The notes beneath the pieces were generated by a model that saw only the letters and a list, made by a program, of their open reading frames with translations, ran no database searches and was not told the DNA's origin. Shown piece after piece: positions 1-7,623 of a stretch of DNA of 64,000 bases (the stretch's first letter is position 1; every line of letters starts with the position of its first letter). The DNA comes from Halostella salina (GTDB lineage: Archaea > Halobacteriota > Halobacteria > Halobacteriales > Natronoarchaeaceae). The stretch covers positions 124,001 to 188,000 of the forward strand of contig NZ_RCIH01000005.1 in NCBI RefSeq assembly GCF_003675855.1, written 5' to 3'. Both the position numbers and the translations under genes were made by a program.

Positions 1-315
1 TCGGGCCGTTTTGGTGTCGAATGCGGTGCGCAGGTGGTCGTAGATCAGCCCGTGCTGGGAGGTGACCTTCGCCGTCGTGTGGCCGGTGACGGCCTCGACG
101 ACGCGGTCGGCTTCGAGCAGCGCGACCGACTGCCCGGCCTCCTGTAGCTGCGTCGCCGTCGTGATGCCGGCGATGCCGCCACCGACGACGGCGACATCCG
201 CCCGCAGGTCGCCATCGAGCGGGTCGAACTCGGTCGCCGGCGTCGTGTCGAGCCAGCGGGATCGCGGCGCTCCCGGGAGTGATTCGACCGTCGCGGCGTC
301 CTCGTTCGTGTCCAT
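1..315 (-). CDS. FAD-dependent oxidoreductase, N-terminal part (truncated by window edge)
   Basis: The first 105 residues are visible; the rest lies outside the window. After a 36-residue lead-in comes a Rossmann dinucleotide-binding motif (VAVVGGGIAGITTATQLQEAG) ending in an acidic residue (LLEAD), as expected for FAD binding in the DadA/glycine-oxidase superfamily. The following stretch GHTTAKVTSQHGLIYD is typical of the bacterial and archaeal branch that carries a C-terminal Rieske 2Fe-2S domain; that domain cannot be confirmed here. Start chosen at the ATG giving MDTNEDAAT. Substrate unknown. It runs in the same direction as nreA but is separated from it by 66 bases, so co-transcription is possible. 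Confidence 0.8.
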   Translation of the reverse strand, partial: MDTNEDAATVESLPGAPRSRWLDTTPATEFDPLDGDLRADVAVVGGGIAGITTATQLQEAGQSVALLEADRVVEAVTGHTTAKVTSQHGLIYDHLRTAFDTKTAR

Positions 316-381
316 GGAAGTCCCGGAGACGACTGGCGCGCCTCCCACGGTGGTCGACGCCGACGCGGAAAAGCGTCGACC

Positions 382-1638
382 TCAGAAGTCCGACAGCGTC
401 GCCTGCAACCCCGCCACCATCTCCGATTTGCGGCGGAGCGCGCCGAGCGAGACGGGTAGTTGCTCGGCGACGGCGGACACTGCCGCGTGGAACGTCTCGG
501 CCTCGCCGCGCTCGCCGTCGAACGCGTTGCGGATGCTCTCGCGGATCTGCCAGACGCCCACCGGTGCCCAGTAGTCGTCGGACACCTCGCGGAGCACGAG
601 ACATTTCGCCTGGCGGCCGATCGACTCCAGGTGTTCGAGGACGCCGAGCCGCGAGGCGTAGTACGCGCCGGCGGTCTCGTCCACGTAGCCGGTCCGACCC
701 TCGAACCCCTCCGCGGCGCTGGCCATCCACACGTCGCCCTCGGGGTCGGGGTTCCAGATGCTGCCCGGCGCTTTCATCTCGACGAGTTCGAACTCCCACT
801 GCCCCGGCGCGAGGACGACCCAGTAGCGGTTCCCCATGTACTCGTTCTCCCAGACCTGTGGCGTGTCGATGCTCGGCGCGTTGCGGATCCGTCCCCGGAG
901 GTACTGGCCGACGGTGTCGTCGACGGCGGTGATGGACCAGCGCGTCGGGACGAGCCGCCGGTTCTCCCCGCGGCCGAGCGCGCCGGCCGAGAGGATCGTG
1001 TTGATCTCGTACACGTCGAACCCGCGGCGGTAGAGGTAGGTCATCGCGCCCTGTGCCTGCCAGTCGTCGTCCTCCAGCGTCTTTTCGACGGCGCGGGGGA
1101 CGTGGGGGTTCTCGGTGAGATCGACCGACTCGGCGCTGGCGTTCGGCCCGGTCGGCGTGGCCACGCCCTCGCCTACGTCGAAGTCGATCTCCGGGCGGTC
1201 GTCCAGCCCGATCTCCACGTCGACCGGGCGGTCCGCGATGGCGACCTCGCGCTGGGTGCCGACGAAGCCGTCCCACACGTCGTTTACGTCGACGCTGGAG
1301 CGGCGGCGGGAGTTGAGCAGGTTGGTGCGCCGCTGGAACACGTCGTCGATGCCGTAGCGCTGGCTGTACCAGTCCGCGTCGGTGACGAACTCCTCGGCCT
1401 CGGTCTCGTGGCCGACCGGGGAGAGCAGGCCGGTCGAGACGCTCGGGTAGTTCGATCGACCGACGAAGATGGAGGGCGCGGTGCTCCCGAACAGCGCGTC
1501 GCCCTGCACCGTCTCCTCGAACCGGGACTCGAACCCCTCCAGATAGTCCGTGATCTCGTAGGACTTCTCCTCGGCGAGCCGACGCCTCCGGGCGTCCTCG
1601 TCGGGTTCGAGGTCCTCGATGAACTCGTCGAGCCGCAT
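382..1638 (-). CDS. nreA: DNA repair protein NreA
   Basis: 418 residues, full length for the archaeal Nre family. The family signature FVGRSNYPSVSTGLLSPV is at about residues 58-75. The last seven residues, QATLSDF, form a PIP-like motif (Q-x-x-L-x-x-F), which in NreA is known to bind the PCNA sliding clamp. Haloferax NreA has been implicated in repair of mitomycin C-type DNA damage. An N-terminal zinc motif reported in some archaeal Nre proteins is not seen here: the N-terminus is an acidic helix. A TATA-like element near 1668 on the minus strand fits a nearly leaderless start at 1638. Confidence 0.93.
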   Translation of the reverse strand: MRLDEFIEDLEPDEDARRRRLAEEKSYEITDYLEGFESRFEETVQGDALFGSTAPSIFVGRSNYPSVSTGLLSPVGHETEAEEFVTDADWYSQRYGIDDVFQRRTNLLNSRRRSSVDVNDVWDGFVGTQREVAIADRPVDVEIGLDDRPEIDFDVGEGVATPTGPNASAESVDLTENPHVPRAVEKTLEDDDWQAQGAMTYLYRRGFDVYEINTILSAGALGRGENRRLVPTRWSITAVDDTVGQYLRGRIRNAPSIDTPQVWENEYMGNRYWVVLAPGQWEFELVEMKAPGSIWNPDPEGDVWMASAAEGFEGRTGYVDETAGAYYASRLGVLEHLESIGRQAKCLVLREVSDDYWAPVGVWQIRESIRNAFDGERGEAETFHAAVSAVAEQLPVSLGALRRKSEMVAGLQATLSDF

Positions 1639-1867
1639 TCGTCGGCGGTAGGGGAGCCGCGGCTATGAACCTTGCGAGCAGGCGGCGCTGTCGGAGCACG
1701 GGGCGGACACGCCGCACAATCGCGAACCGCCCCGCGGTAGCGGTCAGGTCACAGCGGCCCTGGCCGCGCTATCACACCTAAAGGCTCGGACCGGCCAAGC
1801 GGGAACGCGAGCTGGAATTCGCGTCGGCAGTCGCTCGGGAACTGAAGAAACCGTGAGGGAAGGGGCG

Positions 1868-2830
1868 TTAGCTGTGGATGCCCATCGCTTCGATCTGCTC
1901 CTGATACCGGTTGCGGATGGTGACTTCGGTCACCTGCGCCACGTCGGCGACCTCGCGCTGGGTCTTCTTCTCGTTACACAGCAGCGACGCGGCGTAGATC
2001 GCGGCGGCGGCGTAGCCGGTCGGGGACTTGCCCGACAGCAGTCCCTCCTCGGCGGTCGTCTCGATGATCTCGTTTGCCTTGGTCTGGACTTCCTCGCTGA
2101 GTTCGAGTTCGGAACAGAACCGGGGAACGTACTTCTTGGGGTCGACGGGTTTCATCTCCAGGCCGAGTTCCTGGGAGATGTAACGATACGTGCGGCCGAT
2201 CTCCTTTCGCTCGACGCGGGATACCTCGGAGATCTCCTCCAGGCTTCGGGGGATGCCCTCCTTTCGGCAGGCGGCGTAGAGGGCGCTGGTGGCGACGCCC
2301 TCGATGGAGCGTCCACGGATCAGGTCCTCCTTGAGCGCGCGCCGGTAGATGACGCTTGCGACCTCCCGGACCGAGCGCGGCACACCGAGGGCGCTCGCCA
2401 TCCGGTCGATCTCGCTCAGGGCGAACTGCAGGTTCCGCTCGCCGGCGTCCTTCGTTCGAATGCGCTCCTGCCACTTTCGCAGCCGGTGCATCTGGCTGCG
2501 TTTCTTCGAGGAGATAGAGCGTCCGTAGGCGTCCTTGTCCTTCCAGTCGATGGTCGTCGTCAGTCCCTTGTCGTGCATCGTCTGGGTCGTCGGCGCGCCG
2601 ACGCGGGACTTCTCCTGTCGCTCCTGGTGGTTGAACGCCCGCCACTCCGGACCCGGATCGATCTTCTCCTCCTCGACGACGAGGCCGCAGTCCTCGCAGA
2701 CGAGTTCTCCCCTGTCGGAGCTCTTGACGAGGTTCTCGGACTCGCATTCGGGGCATTCCCGTACCCCCTCTTGCTCCTCGGACTCCTCCGTCTCAAGCTC
2801 GCGCTCCCGCTGGCGGGTGGACCGTGTCAT
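1868..2830 (-). CDS. tfb: Transcription initiation factor IIB (TFB paralogue)
   Basis: 320 residues with standard TFB layout: N-terminal zinc ribbon (CPEC...CEDC, about residues 24-45), B-reader/linker region (EWRAFN and [19 protein letters not shown]), then two cyclin-like repeats, the first around residues 120-215 and the second around 220-315. TFB recruits RNA polymerase to TBP-bound promoters. Haloarchaea encode many TFBs. The arrangement upstream of rnhA and rosR resembles the tfbG locus of Halobacterium as I recall it, so a TfbG orthologue is likely, but a letter cannot be assigned from sequence alone. A TATA box at 2859-2868 (minus strand) supports the ATG at 2830. Confidence 0.97.
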   Translation of the reverse strand: MTRSTRQRERELETEESEEQEGVRECPECESENLVKSSDRGELVCEDCGLVVEEEKIDPGPEWRAFNHQERQEKSRVGAPTTQTMHDKGLTTTIDWKDKDAYGRSISSKKRSQMHRLRKWQERIRTKDAGERNLQFALSEIDRMASALGVPRSVREVASVIYRRALKEDLIRGRSIEGVATSALYAACRKEGIPRSLEEISEVSRVERKEIGRTYRYISQELGLEMKPVDPKKYVPRFCSELELSEEVQTKANEIIETTAEEGLLSGKSPTGYAAAAIYAASLLCNEKKTQREVADVAQVTEVTIRNRYQEQIEAMGIHS

Positions 2831-2858
2831 CGCACTTTTATAGTAGTAAGACCAATCA

Positions 2859-2868
2859 ACTTAAACCC
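2859..2868 (-). promoter_or_regulatory. TATA box of tfb
   Basis: On the minus strand this reads GGTTTAAGTT, centred about 34 nt upstream of the tfb ATG. It predicts a transcript start about 10 nt before the start codon. A second AT-rich stretch (2836-2846) is too close to the ATG to serve as the TATA box. Confidence 0.6.
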
Positions 2869-2972
2869 TCGGTAAGAATCTTATGGTCGTCGCGAGGTCA
2901 GAAACGTGAGCGCGGCGGCGATCGCACGACGACAGGGTGTTCCCGGGGCGATCCGCCGGCCGGACCGCAACG

Positions 2973-2980
2973 GTTAAATT
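2973..2980 (+). promoter_or_regulatory. TATA box of the rnhA operon
   Basis: GTTAAATT centred 27 nt before the ATG at 3004, which predicts a leaderless transcript and decides the start of rnhA. Confidence 0.65.
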
Positions 2981-3003
2981 CGAGATCGCTTCACCTACGC
3001 TCA

Positions 3004-3597
3004 ATGCCGGTCATCGAGTGTGACGTGGCGGCCGCGCGGGAAAAACTGCTCGACGCGGGTGCCGACGTCGAGGCGGGAAACACCGATCACGAGCGCTGGC
3101 GGGCCTCTCGCGGCGATGCGACGGCGGTCGCGTACGACGAGAAGGTCGTCGTGCAGGGGTCTGAGCCGAGCGACATCGAGGCGGTGCTGCGCGAGGGCGG
3201 CGGTCGCGCGCACCTGTACTCGGACGGTGCGAGCCGCGGGAACCCCGGACCGGCCGCGGTGGGGTGGGTCATCGTCACGAGCGACGGTATCGTCGCGGAG
3301 GGGAGCGAGCGGATCGGCGAGACGACGAACAACCGCGCGGAGTACGAGGGACTGATCCGCGCGCTGGAGGCGGCCCGGGACTACGGGTACGACGTAGTCG
3401 ACGTGCGTATCGACGCCGAACTCGTCGTCAAGCAGGTCCGCGGCGAGTGGGACACGAACGACCCCGACCTCCGCGAGCGCCGGGTGACCGTCCGGGAACT
3501 GCTTGCCGGCTTCGACGACTGGTCGCTCCAGCACGTTCCGCGGGAGGTAAACGAGCGGGCCGACGAACTGGCCAACGAGGCGCTCGACGATGCCTGA
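3004..3597 (+). CDS. rnhA: Ribonuclease HI
   Basis: 197 residues. Cleaves the RNA strand of RNA-DNA hybrids. The C-terminal RNase H domain (from about residue 70) shows the four acidic catalytic positions: Asp in YSDGASRGNPGP, Glu in NNRAEYEGL, Asp in VRIDAELVVKQ and the final Asp in NERADELANEAL. The approximately 65-residue N-terminal domain is the haloarchaeal extension seen in the Halobacterium type 1 enzyme, the first archaeal RNase HI described. The reading frame extends further upstream, but the TATA box at 2973-2980 points to the ATG at 3004. Its last codons overlap the next gene (8 nt). Confidence 0.95.
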   Translation: MPVIECDVAAAREKLLDAGADVEAGNTDHERWRASRGDATAVAYDEKVVVQGSEPSDIEAVLREGGGRAHLYSDGASRGNPGPAAVGWVIVTSDGIVAEGSERIGETTNNRAEYEGLIRALEAARDYGYDVVDVRIDAELVVKQVRGEWDTNDPDLRERRVTVRELLAGFDDWSLQHVPREVNERADELANEALDDA

Positions 3598-4144
3598 CCT
3601 CCCCGACGACGTGGCCGAGGCGGCCGAACGGCTGACGCGACTCGCACGCGAGGCGGTCGACGAGAGCGAAGCGGACGCGTACCGCCGCGACCGCGACCGA
3701 CGACTCGCCGACCACGGGTTCCGCGCCCGGGTCCGCGAGGAGGACGCCCGCGACGTACTCGTGCTTCACCCCGACGAGTGGGTCGAGGACGGCACCATCC
3801 GCCCCGACAGGGTCGAGGACACCGACCGCGCCGAGGAGATACCGCTGGACGGCCCCGGTGACCCGGACGACTGGGAATCGGTCGAGGAACACAACGCCGA
3901 CCTCGTCGCGCGCGTCCGCGAGGACCACGGCGACGTCCACGCCGAGAACGTCCGCGCGTTCGCGGACTTCATGAGCAACCACTACGCGCGGCCGCTCGAC
4001 TCGGCGACGGGCGACGAGATACGGGAGTTCCTCCACGAGTACTACCCGCGAAACGCCTGGCCGAGTGACGAACAGCGGGCCGTCGTGGAGCGGTCGCTCC
4101 GCTACGCGTTCGACGCCGCGGAAAAACGGGTGCCCGGTTTCTAA
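3590..4144 (+). CDS. rnhA operon protein (uncharacterised)
   Basis: 184 residues, highly charged, no membrane segment. Starts inside the 3' end of rnhA (8-nt overlap), so translation is probably coupled. The central part has HPDEWVEDGTIRP and a C-terminal helical segment (AFADFMSNHYARPLDSATGD) resembling an SAM-like or recombinase N-terminal helical fold. The family is known to me only as a conserved haloarchaeal protein named for its position next to rnhA. Role unknown; a link to RNase HI is inferred solely from the conserved overlap. Its stop codon overlaps the stop codon of the convergent rosR gene. Confidence 0.85.
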   Translation: MPDLPDDVAEAAERLTRLAREAVDESEADAYRRDRDRRLADHGFRARVREEDARDVLVLHPDEWVEDGTIRPDRVEDTDRAEEIPLDGPGDPDDWESVEEHNADLVARVREDHGDVHAENVRAFADFMSNHYARPLDSATGDEIREFLHEYYPRNAWPSDEQRAVVERSLRYAFDAAEKRVPGF

Positions 4145-4500
4145 AGCTGGTCGTCGACGAGGTCGCGGACCGTCTCCGCGCGCTCGTCGTCGGTGACGAC
4201 CTTCGACAGCGTCCAGCCGAGCTGGTCGAGGACGGCCTCGTGGCCGTCGTCGGTCAGCTCGTACTGGTTGGTTCGCTTGTCGAGTTCGCTCTTCTCGACG
4301 AGCCCCATCTCGACGAGTTCGTCGAGGTTGGGGTACAGCCGCCCGTGGTTCACTTCGTCGCCGTAGTACGCCTCCAGCTCGCGTTTGATCGCGAGACCGT
4401 ACCGTGACTCCTCTGCGAGTATCACGAGGATGTTCTGCTGGAACGCGGTCAGGTCGCGAACGATGCCCGGATCGCCGGAAACTGTTTGTGCCTCTGACAT
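4141..4500 (-). CDS. rosR: PadR-family transcriptional regulator, RosR orthologue
   Basis: 119 residues. Winged-helix PadR domain spans about residues 15-95: LTAFQQNILVILAEESRYGL, then HGRLYPNLDELVEMGLV and the wing NQYELTDDGHEAV; the C-terminal helix would mediate dimerisation. Halobacterium RosR (a PadR-type protein encoded beside RNase HI and pyrophosphatase genes, as here) controls the response to reactive oxygen species. Assignment rests on both sequence type and gene order. A TATA box at 4523-4530 on the minus strand predicts a leaderless mRNA starting at the ATG. Confidence 0.85.
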   Translation of the reverse strand: MSEAQTVSGDPGIVRDLTAFQQNILVILAEESRYGLAIKRELEAYYGDEVNHGRLYPNLDELVEMGLVEKSELDKRTNQYELTDDGHEAVLDQLGWTLSKVVTDDERAETVRDLVDDQL

Positions 4501-4522
4501 GGTTTGGTTAATGTCACACAGC

Positions 4523-4530
4523 TATTTAAC
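4523..4530 (-). promoter_or_regulatory. TATA box of rosR
   Basis: Minus-strand GTTAAATA centred about 26 nt upstream of the rosR ATG. The region between here and ppa (4531-4674) holds no credible gene. Confidence 0.6.
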
Positions 4531-4674
4531 ACTTCTTGACTGGTAACGCGTTTAGATCCGCCGGAGCGGTTGCTGCGGCGGGGTCAGACGCGTTCTTCGT
4601 CGCTGGAAGTTCGGGGACGCGTGCCCGGATCGGTCCCACGAACGGTCCGTTCGGAGGGTTGTAGCGAGGTCGAA

Positions 4675-4684
4675 AGTACTTTTT
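4675..4684 (+). promoter_or_regulatory. TATA box of ppa
   Basis: AGTACTTTTT about 30 nt before the ATG at 4710. It overlaps the more upstream in-frame ATG at 4683, ruling that codon out as the start. Confidence 0.6.
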
Positions 4685-4709
4685 GGTCGCCCAACGGATT
4701 CGCGGTCGC

Positions 4710-5240
4710 ATGACGAACCTCTGGGAAGATCTGGAGACCGGACCGAACCCGCCGGAAGAGATCTACGCCGTCGTGGAGTGTCTCAAGGGCGAGCGCAACA
4801 AGTACGAGTACGACAAGGACGTGCCGGGCGTCGTCCTCGACCGCGTTCTCCACAGCAACGTCCACTACCCCTCCGACTACGGGTTCATCCCGCAGTCGTA
4901 CTACGACGACGAGGACCCCTTCGACGTGCTCGTGCTCGTCGAGGACCAGACGTTCCCCGGCTGTGTCATCGAGGCCCGCCCCGTCGCCCTGATGAAGATG
5001 GACGACGACGGCGAGCAGGACGACAAGGTCATCGCCGTCCCCACCGAGGACCCCCGCTACGACCACATCGAGGACATAGAGGACATCCCCCAGCAGCAAC
5101 TCGACGAGATAGACGAGTTCTTCGCGACGTACAAGAACCTGGAGGAAGGCAAGGAAGTCGAAACGCAGGGCTGGGAGGACAAGGCCGCCGCGAAGGAGGC
5201 CATCGAGCACGCGATGGACCTCTACGAAGAGAACTTCTAG
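4710..5240 (+). CDS. ppa: Inorganic pyrophosphatase
   Basis: 176 residues, normal for the soluble family I enzyme. Hydrolyses cytosolic pyrophosphate, pulling biosynthetic reactions forward. Active-site segments are clear: NKYEYDKD (substrate-binding Lys/Tyr), YPSDYGFIPQ, and the metal-binding DDEDPFDVLVL signature, followed by KVIAVPTEDPRY and the C-terminal EEGKEVETQGWEDK. Very acidic overall, as expected for a haloarchaeal cytosolic enzyme. Start chosen at MTNLWED because of the promoter position and the family N-terminus. Confidence 0.97.
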   Translation: MTNLWEDLETGPNPPEEIYAVVECLKGERNKYEYDKDVPGVVLDRVLHSNVHYPSDYGFIPQSYYDDEDPFDVLVLVEDQTFPGCVIEARPVALMKMDDDGEQDDKVIAVPTEDPRYDHIEDIEDIPQQQLDEIDEFFATYKNLEEGKEVETQGWEDKAAAKEAIEHAMDLYEENF

Positions 5241-5260
5241 ACGCGCCGCAGTCCCGCCGT

Positions 5261-5470
5261 TTACTCCGTCGTATCCAGGCCGAGCAGTTCGTTCACCAGA
5301 CAGCGACAGGCGAGGCCCGACGCCAGCAGCCCGACGCCGACCAGCGCCGTGGCCGCGCCGACCAGTGGCCGCTGTAACGCGAGCGCGACGACCGCGCCGA
5401 CGAAGACGAACACCGATCCGAAGCCGATGCGAGCGACCCGATCCGTGCCGCCGACGTTCCGGTCGAGCAT
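5261..5470 (-). CDS. Small membrane protein, DUF2892-like
   Basis: 69 residues from the ATG giving MLDRNVGGTDRV, the usual N-terminus of DUF2892 (YgaP-like) proteins. Two hydrophobic segments (about residues 17-33 and 36-52) predict two transmembrane helices; a CRC pair follows the second. Function unknown; DUF2892 domains elsewhere accompany rhodanese domains. An in-frame ATG at 5497 would add nine residues and cannot be excluded, because the likely TATA box (5531-5540) fits either start. Confidence 0.75.
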   Translation of the reverse strand: MLDRNVGGTDRVARIGFGSVFVFVGAVVALALQRPLVGAATALVGVGLLASGLACRCLVNELLGLDTTE

Positions 5471-5530
5471 GGGACGCGGTTCGGACTCGGCCGACAAAAT
5501 ACGTTCGAGTTATTCGCCGGCGACTGCCGA

Positions 5531-5540
5531 TGTATTATAA
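5531..5540. promoter_or_regulatory. Bidirectional AT-rich promoter element
   Basis: TGTATTATAA can act as a TATA box on both strands: towards the DUF2892-like gene on the minus strand and towards the small zinc-finger gene starting at 5585 on the plus strand. It is the only AT-rich block between the two genes. Confidence 0.45.
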
Positions 5541-5584
5541 TCATGGGTAATCTTTTGAGGGTGGGCGCGCAACGAACTGATGCA

Positions 5585-5746
5585 ATGGCCACCACGAGCG
5601 ACCCCGACCCGACGGTCGGACCGGGCGACGAGTGCCGGACGGACGAGACGGTCGGCATGAACCACACGACCGTCGTCCCCCGGAACTTCGACCGCGAGAC
5701 GACGGACTGCCCCCGCTGTGGCCGCCCGCTCGCGGACCACCGGTAG
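5585..5746 (+). CDS. Small CxxCG zinc-finger protein
   Basis: 53 residues from ATG 5585 (MATTSDPD). The C-terminus carries one CPRCGRP knuckle; no second cysteine pair is visible, so a complete zinc site would need a dimer or partner, or the protein may not bind zinc. An earlier in-frame ATG at 5543 lies too close to the TATA box to be used. Function unknown. Haloarchaea encode many such proteins; the call rests on open frame, promoter and the CxxCG motif. Confidence 0.55.
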   Translation: MATTSDPDPTVGPGDECRTDETVGMNHTTVVPRNFDRETTDCPRCGRPLADHR

Positions 5747-5749
5747 CGC

Positions 5750-7462
5750 CTACGGTTCGGCGCGTGGCGTCGGTCCCTCGTCGCCTCCTTCGGGCGTCGC
5801 AACCGCGTGTATCTCGACTTTTGCGCCGCCAGCCTCGCTCTCAGTCATGTCGACCCCCCAGCCGTGGGCGTCGGCGATCCGCTCGACGATCGCGAGTCCG
5901 AACCCCGTCCCGTCCGTCGCGGTCGTGTGACCGCTCTCGAACACGCGGTCGCGTTCGTCCTCCGGGATCCCGGGCCCGTCGTCAGCCACGTAGAACCCCG
6001 CCTCCCCGGCCAGCGTCCCGACGGTCACCGTCACTGGACCGTCTGTTCCCCCGTGTTCCACGGCGTTCCGGAACAGGTTCTCCAGCAGCCGGGTGAGCCG
6101 GTCCCGGTCGGCGCTGACCGTCGCGTCGTCGACGACCCGGAGCGTGCCGTCCCCGCTGTCGACGTGCCCCCACGCGCGTTCGGCGACTCCCCGAAGGCCG
6201 ACCGCCGTCAGTTCGGTGACCTCGTCGCCTTCGCGGGCGAGTGCCAGCACGTCCTCGACGATGGCTTCCATCCTGTCCAGCGCCTCGTCGACGCTGTCGA
6301 GATGCGACAGGTCGCCGGTTTCGCGGGCCAGGTCGACGTGGCCGTCGGCGACGTTCAGGGGGTTCCGGAGGTCGTGGCTCACGATGTCGGCGAACTCGTC
6401 GAGCTGGTCGTTTCGCCGCCGCAGTTCCGCCTCGCGTCGCTCGCGCTCGGTCACGTCCCGAACGAGAACCAGCCACCCGACGCGCCGGCCACGGCCGTCC
6501 TCGATGGCGCTCGCCTCGACGACGTAGTGCCGGCCGCCGAACTCGAACTCGTCGGTCCGGTCCTCGCCGCGTTCGACGGCGGTCCGGTACAGGTCGAGGA
6601 ACTCCGGCATCCCGGTCAGCAACTCGCCCGCCTCCCGCCCGACGATGTCGGGGCCGGTGCCGGTCCGTTCGGCGAGCGTCCGGCCGGCCGGGTTCACGTC
6701 CACGACACGGTCGTCCAGGTCGACGACGTACACCGCGTCATCGATGGTGTCCAGAACGTGCTCCCGACCGATCGGCGTGAGGTCGATCAGTTCGTACCGC
6801 GTTATCGCGACGGTAAACAGGACGTTCGTGACCAGAAACCCGATCGGCGTGCTGTCGAAGCGAACGAGGTCGAGCAGGCTCGGCAGGTTGGCGAAGACGG
6901 GGGCCAGCACCGCGCCGGTCAACACCAGGATCTGGCTCCGGTAGAGGTCCTGTGACCGGAACACCATCTCGAACACGAACGCGGCGACGAACAGCGTGAT
7001 GCCGTAGGAGTAGAACGCGTGGACCCAGAAGGCGGCTCCCCACTCCACGGCGACGCCGGTGGGCATCGACGGTGCGGGCGTGATCGACGCGAAGAACACG
7101 TCCCCGGGGTTCACGAACGCGAGCAGGGACACCAGCAGGGGATGGATCGAGAGCAGCGCGACGGTCCTGCGGGTGACGAGATGCTCCCGCCCGGTGTATT
7201 CGAGCGCGAACAGGGCTATCGTGGCGACGGTGAGCCCGACGCCGACGTAGAGCAGTCTGTTGAGAAACACGGACACGGCGTAGCTGTCCGACAGCGTCGC
7301 GAGGAGGAGCACCCCGGACCACAGTGCGCTGCCCACGATGCTCCCCAGAAGCGGCAACGCGCCGCGATTGTCACGGTGTCGCCACACGACGTAGCCCATA
7401 GCGACGGTCGTTATCGTCGCGACGGCGTACGCCGTCCCGACCGACGCCACCCCGACCACCAT
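5750..7462 (-). CDS. Membrane-bound PAS sensor histidine kinase
   Basis: 570 residues. Residues 1 to about 215 hold seven hydrophobic segments, matching the histidine-kinase N-terminal 7TM sensor region. A PAS domain follows (about 225-340, starting HVLDTIDDAVYVVD), then a HisKA domain with the phospho-acceptor His in ADIVSHDLRNPLN (about residue 362), and a HATPase domain (about 450-560) with N box LFRNAVEHG, G1 DDGPGIP and G2 GTGFGLAIV. No response regulator is adjacent, as is common for haloarchaeal kinases. The signal is unknown. A TATA box at 7486-7494 supports the ATG at 7462. Confidence 0.93.
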   Translation of the reverse strand: MVVGVASVGTAYAVATITTVAMGYVVWRHRDNRGALPLLGSIVGSALWSGVLLLATLSDSYAVSVFLNRLLYVGVGLTVATIALFALEYTGREHLVTRRTVALLSIHPLLVSLLAFVNPGDVFFASITPAPSMPTGVAVEWGAAFWVHAFYSYGITLFVAAFVFEMVFRSQDLYRSQILVLTGAVLAPVFANLPSLLDLVRFDSTPIGFLVTNVLFTVAITRYELIDLTPIGREHVLDTIDDAVYVVDLDDRVVDVNPAGRTLAERTGTGPDIVGREAGELLTGMPEFLDLYRTAVERGEDRTDEFEFGGRHYVVEASAIEDGRGRRVGWLVLVRDVTERERREAELRRRNDQLDEFADIVSHDLRNPLNVADGHVDLARETGDLSHLDSVDEALDRMEAIVEDVLALAREGDEVTELTAVGLRGVAERAWGHVDSGDGTLRVVDDATVSADRDRLTRLLENLFRNAVEHGGTDGPVTVTVGTLAGEAGFYVADDGPGIPEDERDRVFESGHTTATDGTGFGLAIVERIADAHGWGVDMTESEAGGAKVEIHAVATPEGGDEGPTPRAEP

Positions 7463-7485
7463 GGCCGATCATTTGTTCCCATCCC

Positions 7486-7494
7486 GATAAAAAA
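7486..7494 (-). promoter_or_regulatory. TATA box of the membrane sensor kinase
   Basis: Minus-strand TTTTTTATC, centred 28 nt upstream of the start at 7462, which predicts a leaderless transcript. Confidence 0.6.
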
Positions 7495-7591
7495 CCCCGG
7501 TGGTACCGTGGGATGGCCGGAGGCGGCCCCGCACCCTCCCGCCGCCGTGTGACGGATGGCGTCCGCCGGCGGGCCTCGCCCCTGAAAAGAA

Positions 7592-7600
7592 GGTTCTTAT
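7592..7600 (+). promoter_or_regulatory. TATA box of the phosphodiesterase-like gene
   Basis: GGTTCTTAT centred 27-28 nt before the ATG at 7624. It decides this start over the in-frame upstream ATG at 7513. Confidence 0.55.
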
Positions 7601-7623
7601 GCCCGTGCATTGGTACAACTGGT

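Noticed and set aside
1639-1867. Search for an RNA gene between tfb and nreA
   Set aside because: No tRNA-like cloverleaf, box C/D motif or stable hairpin is evident; only the nreA promoter can be pointed out.
4526-4711. 61-codon minus-strand frame between rosR and ppa
   Set aside because: Covers both promoters and has the composition of non-coding sequence.
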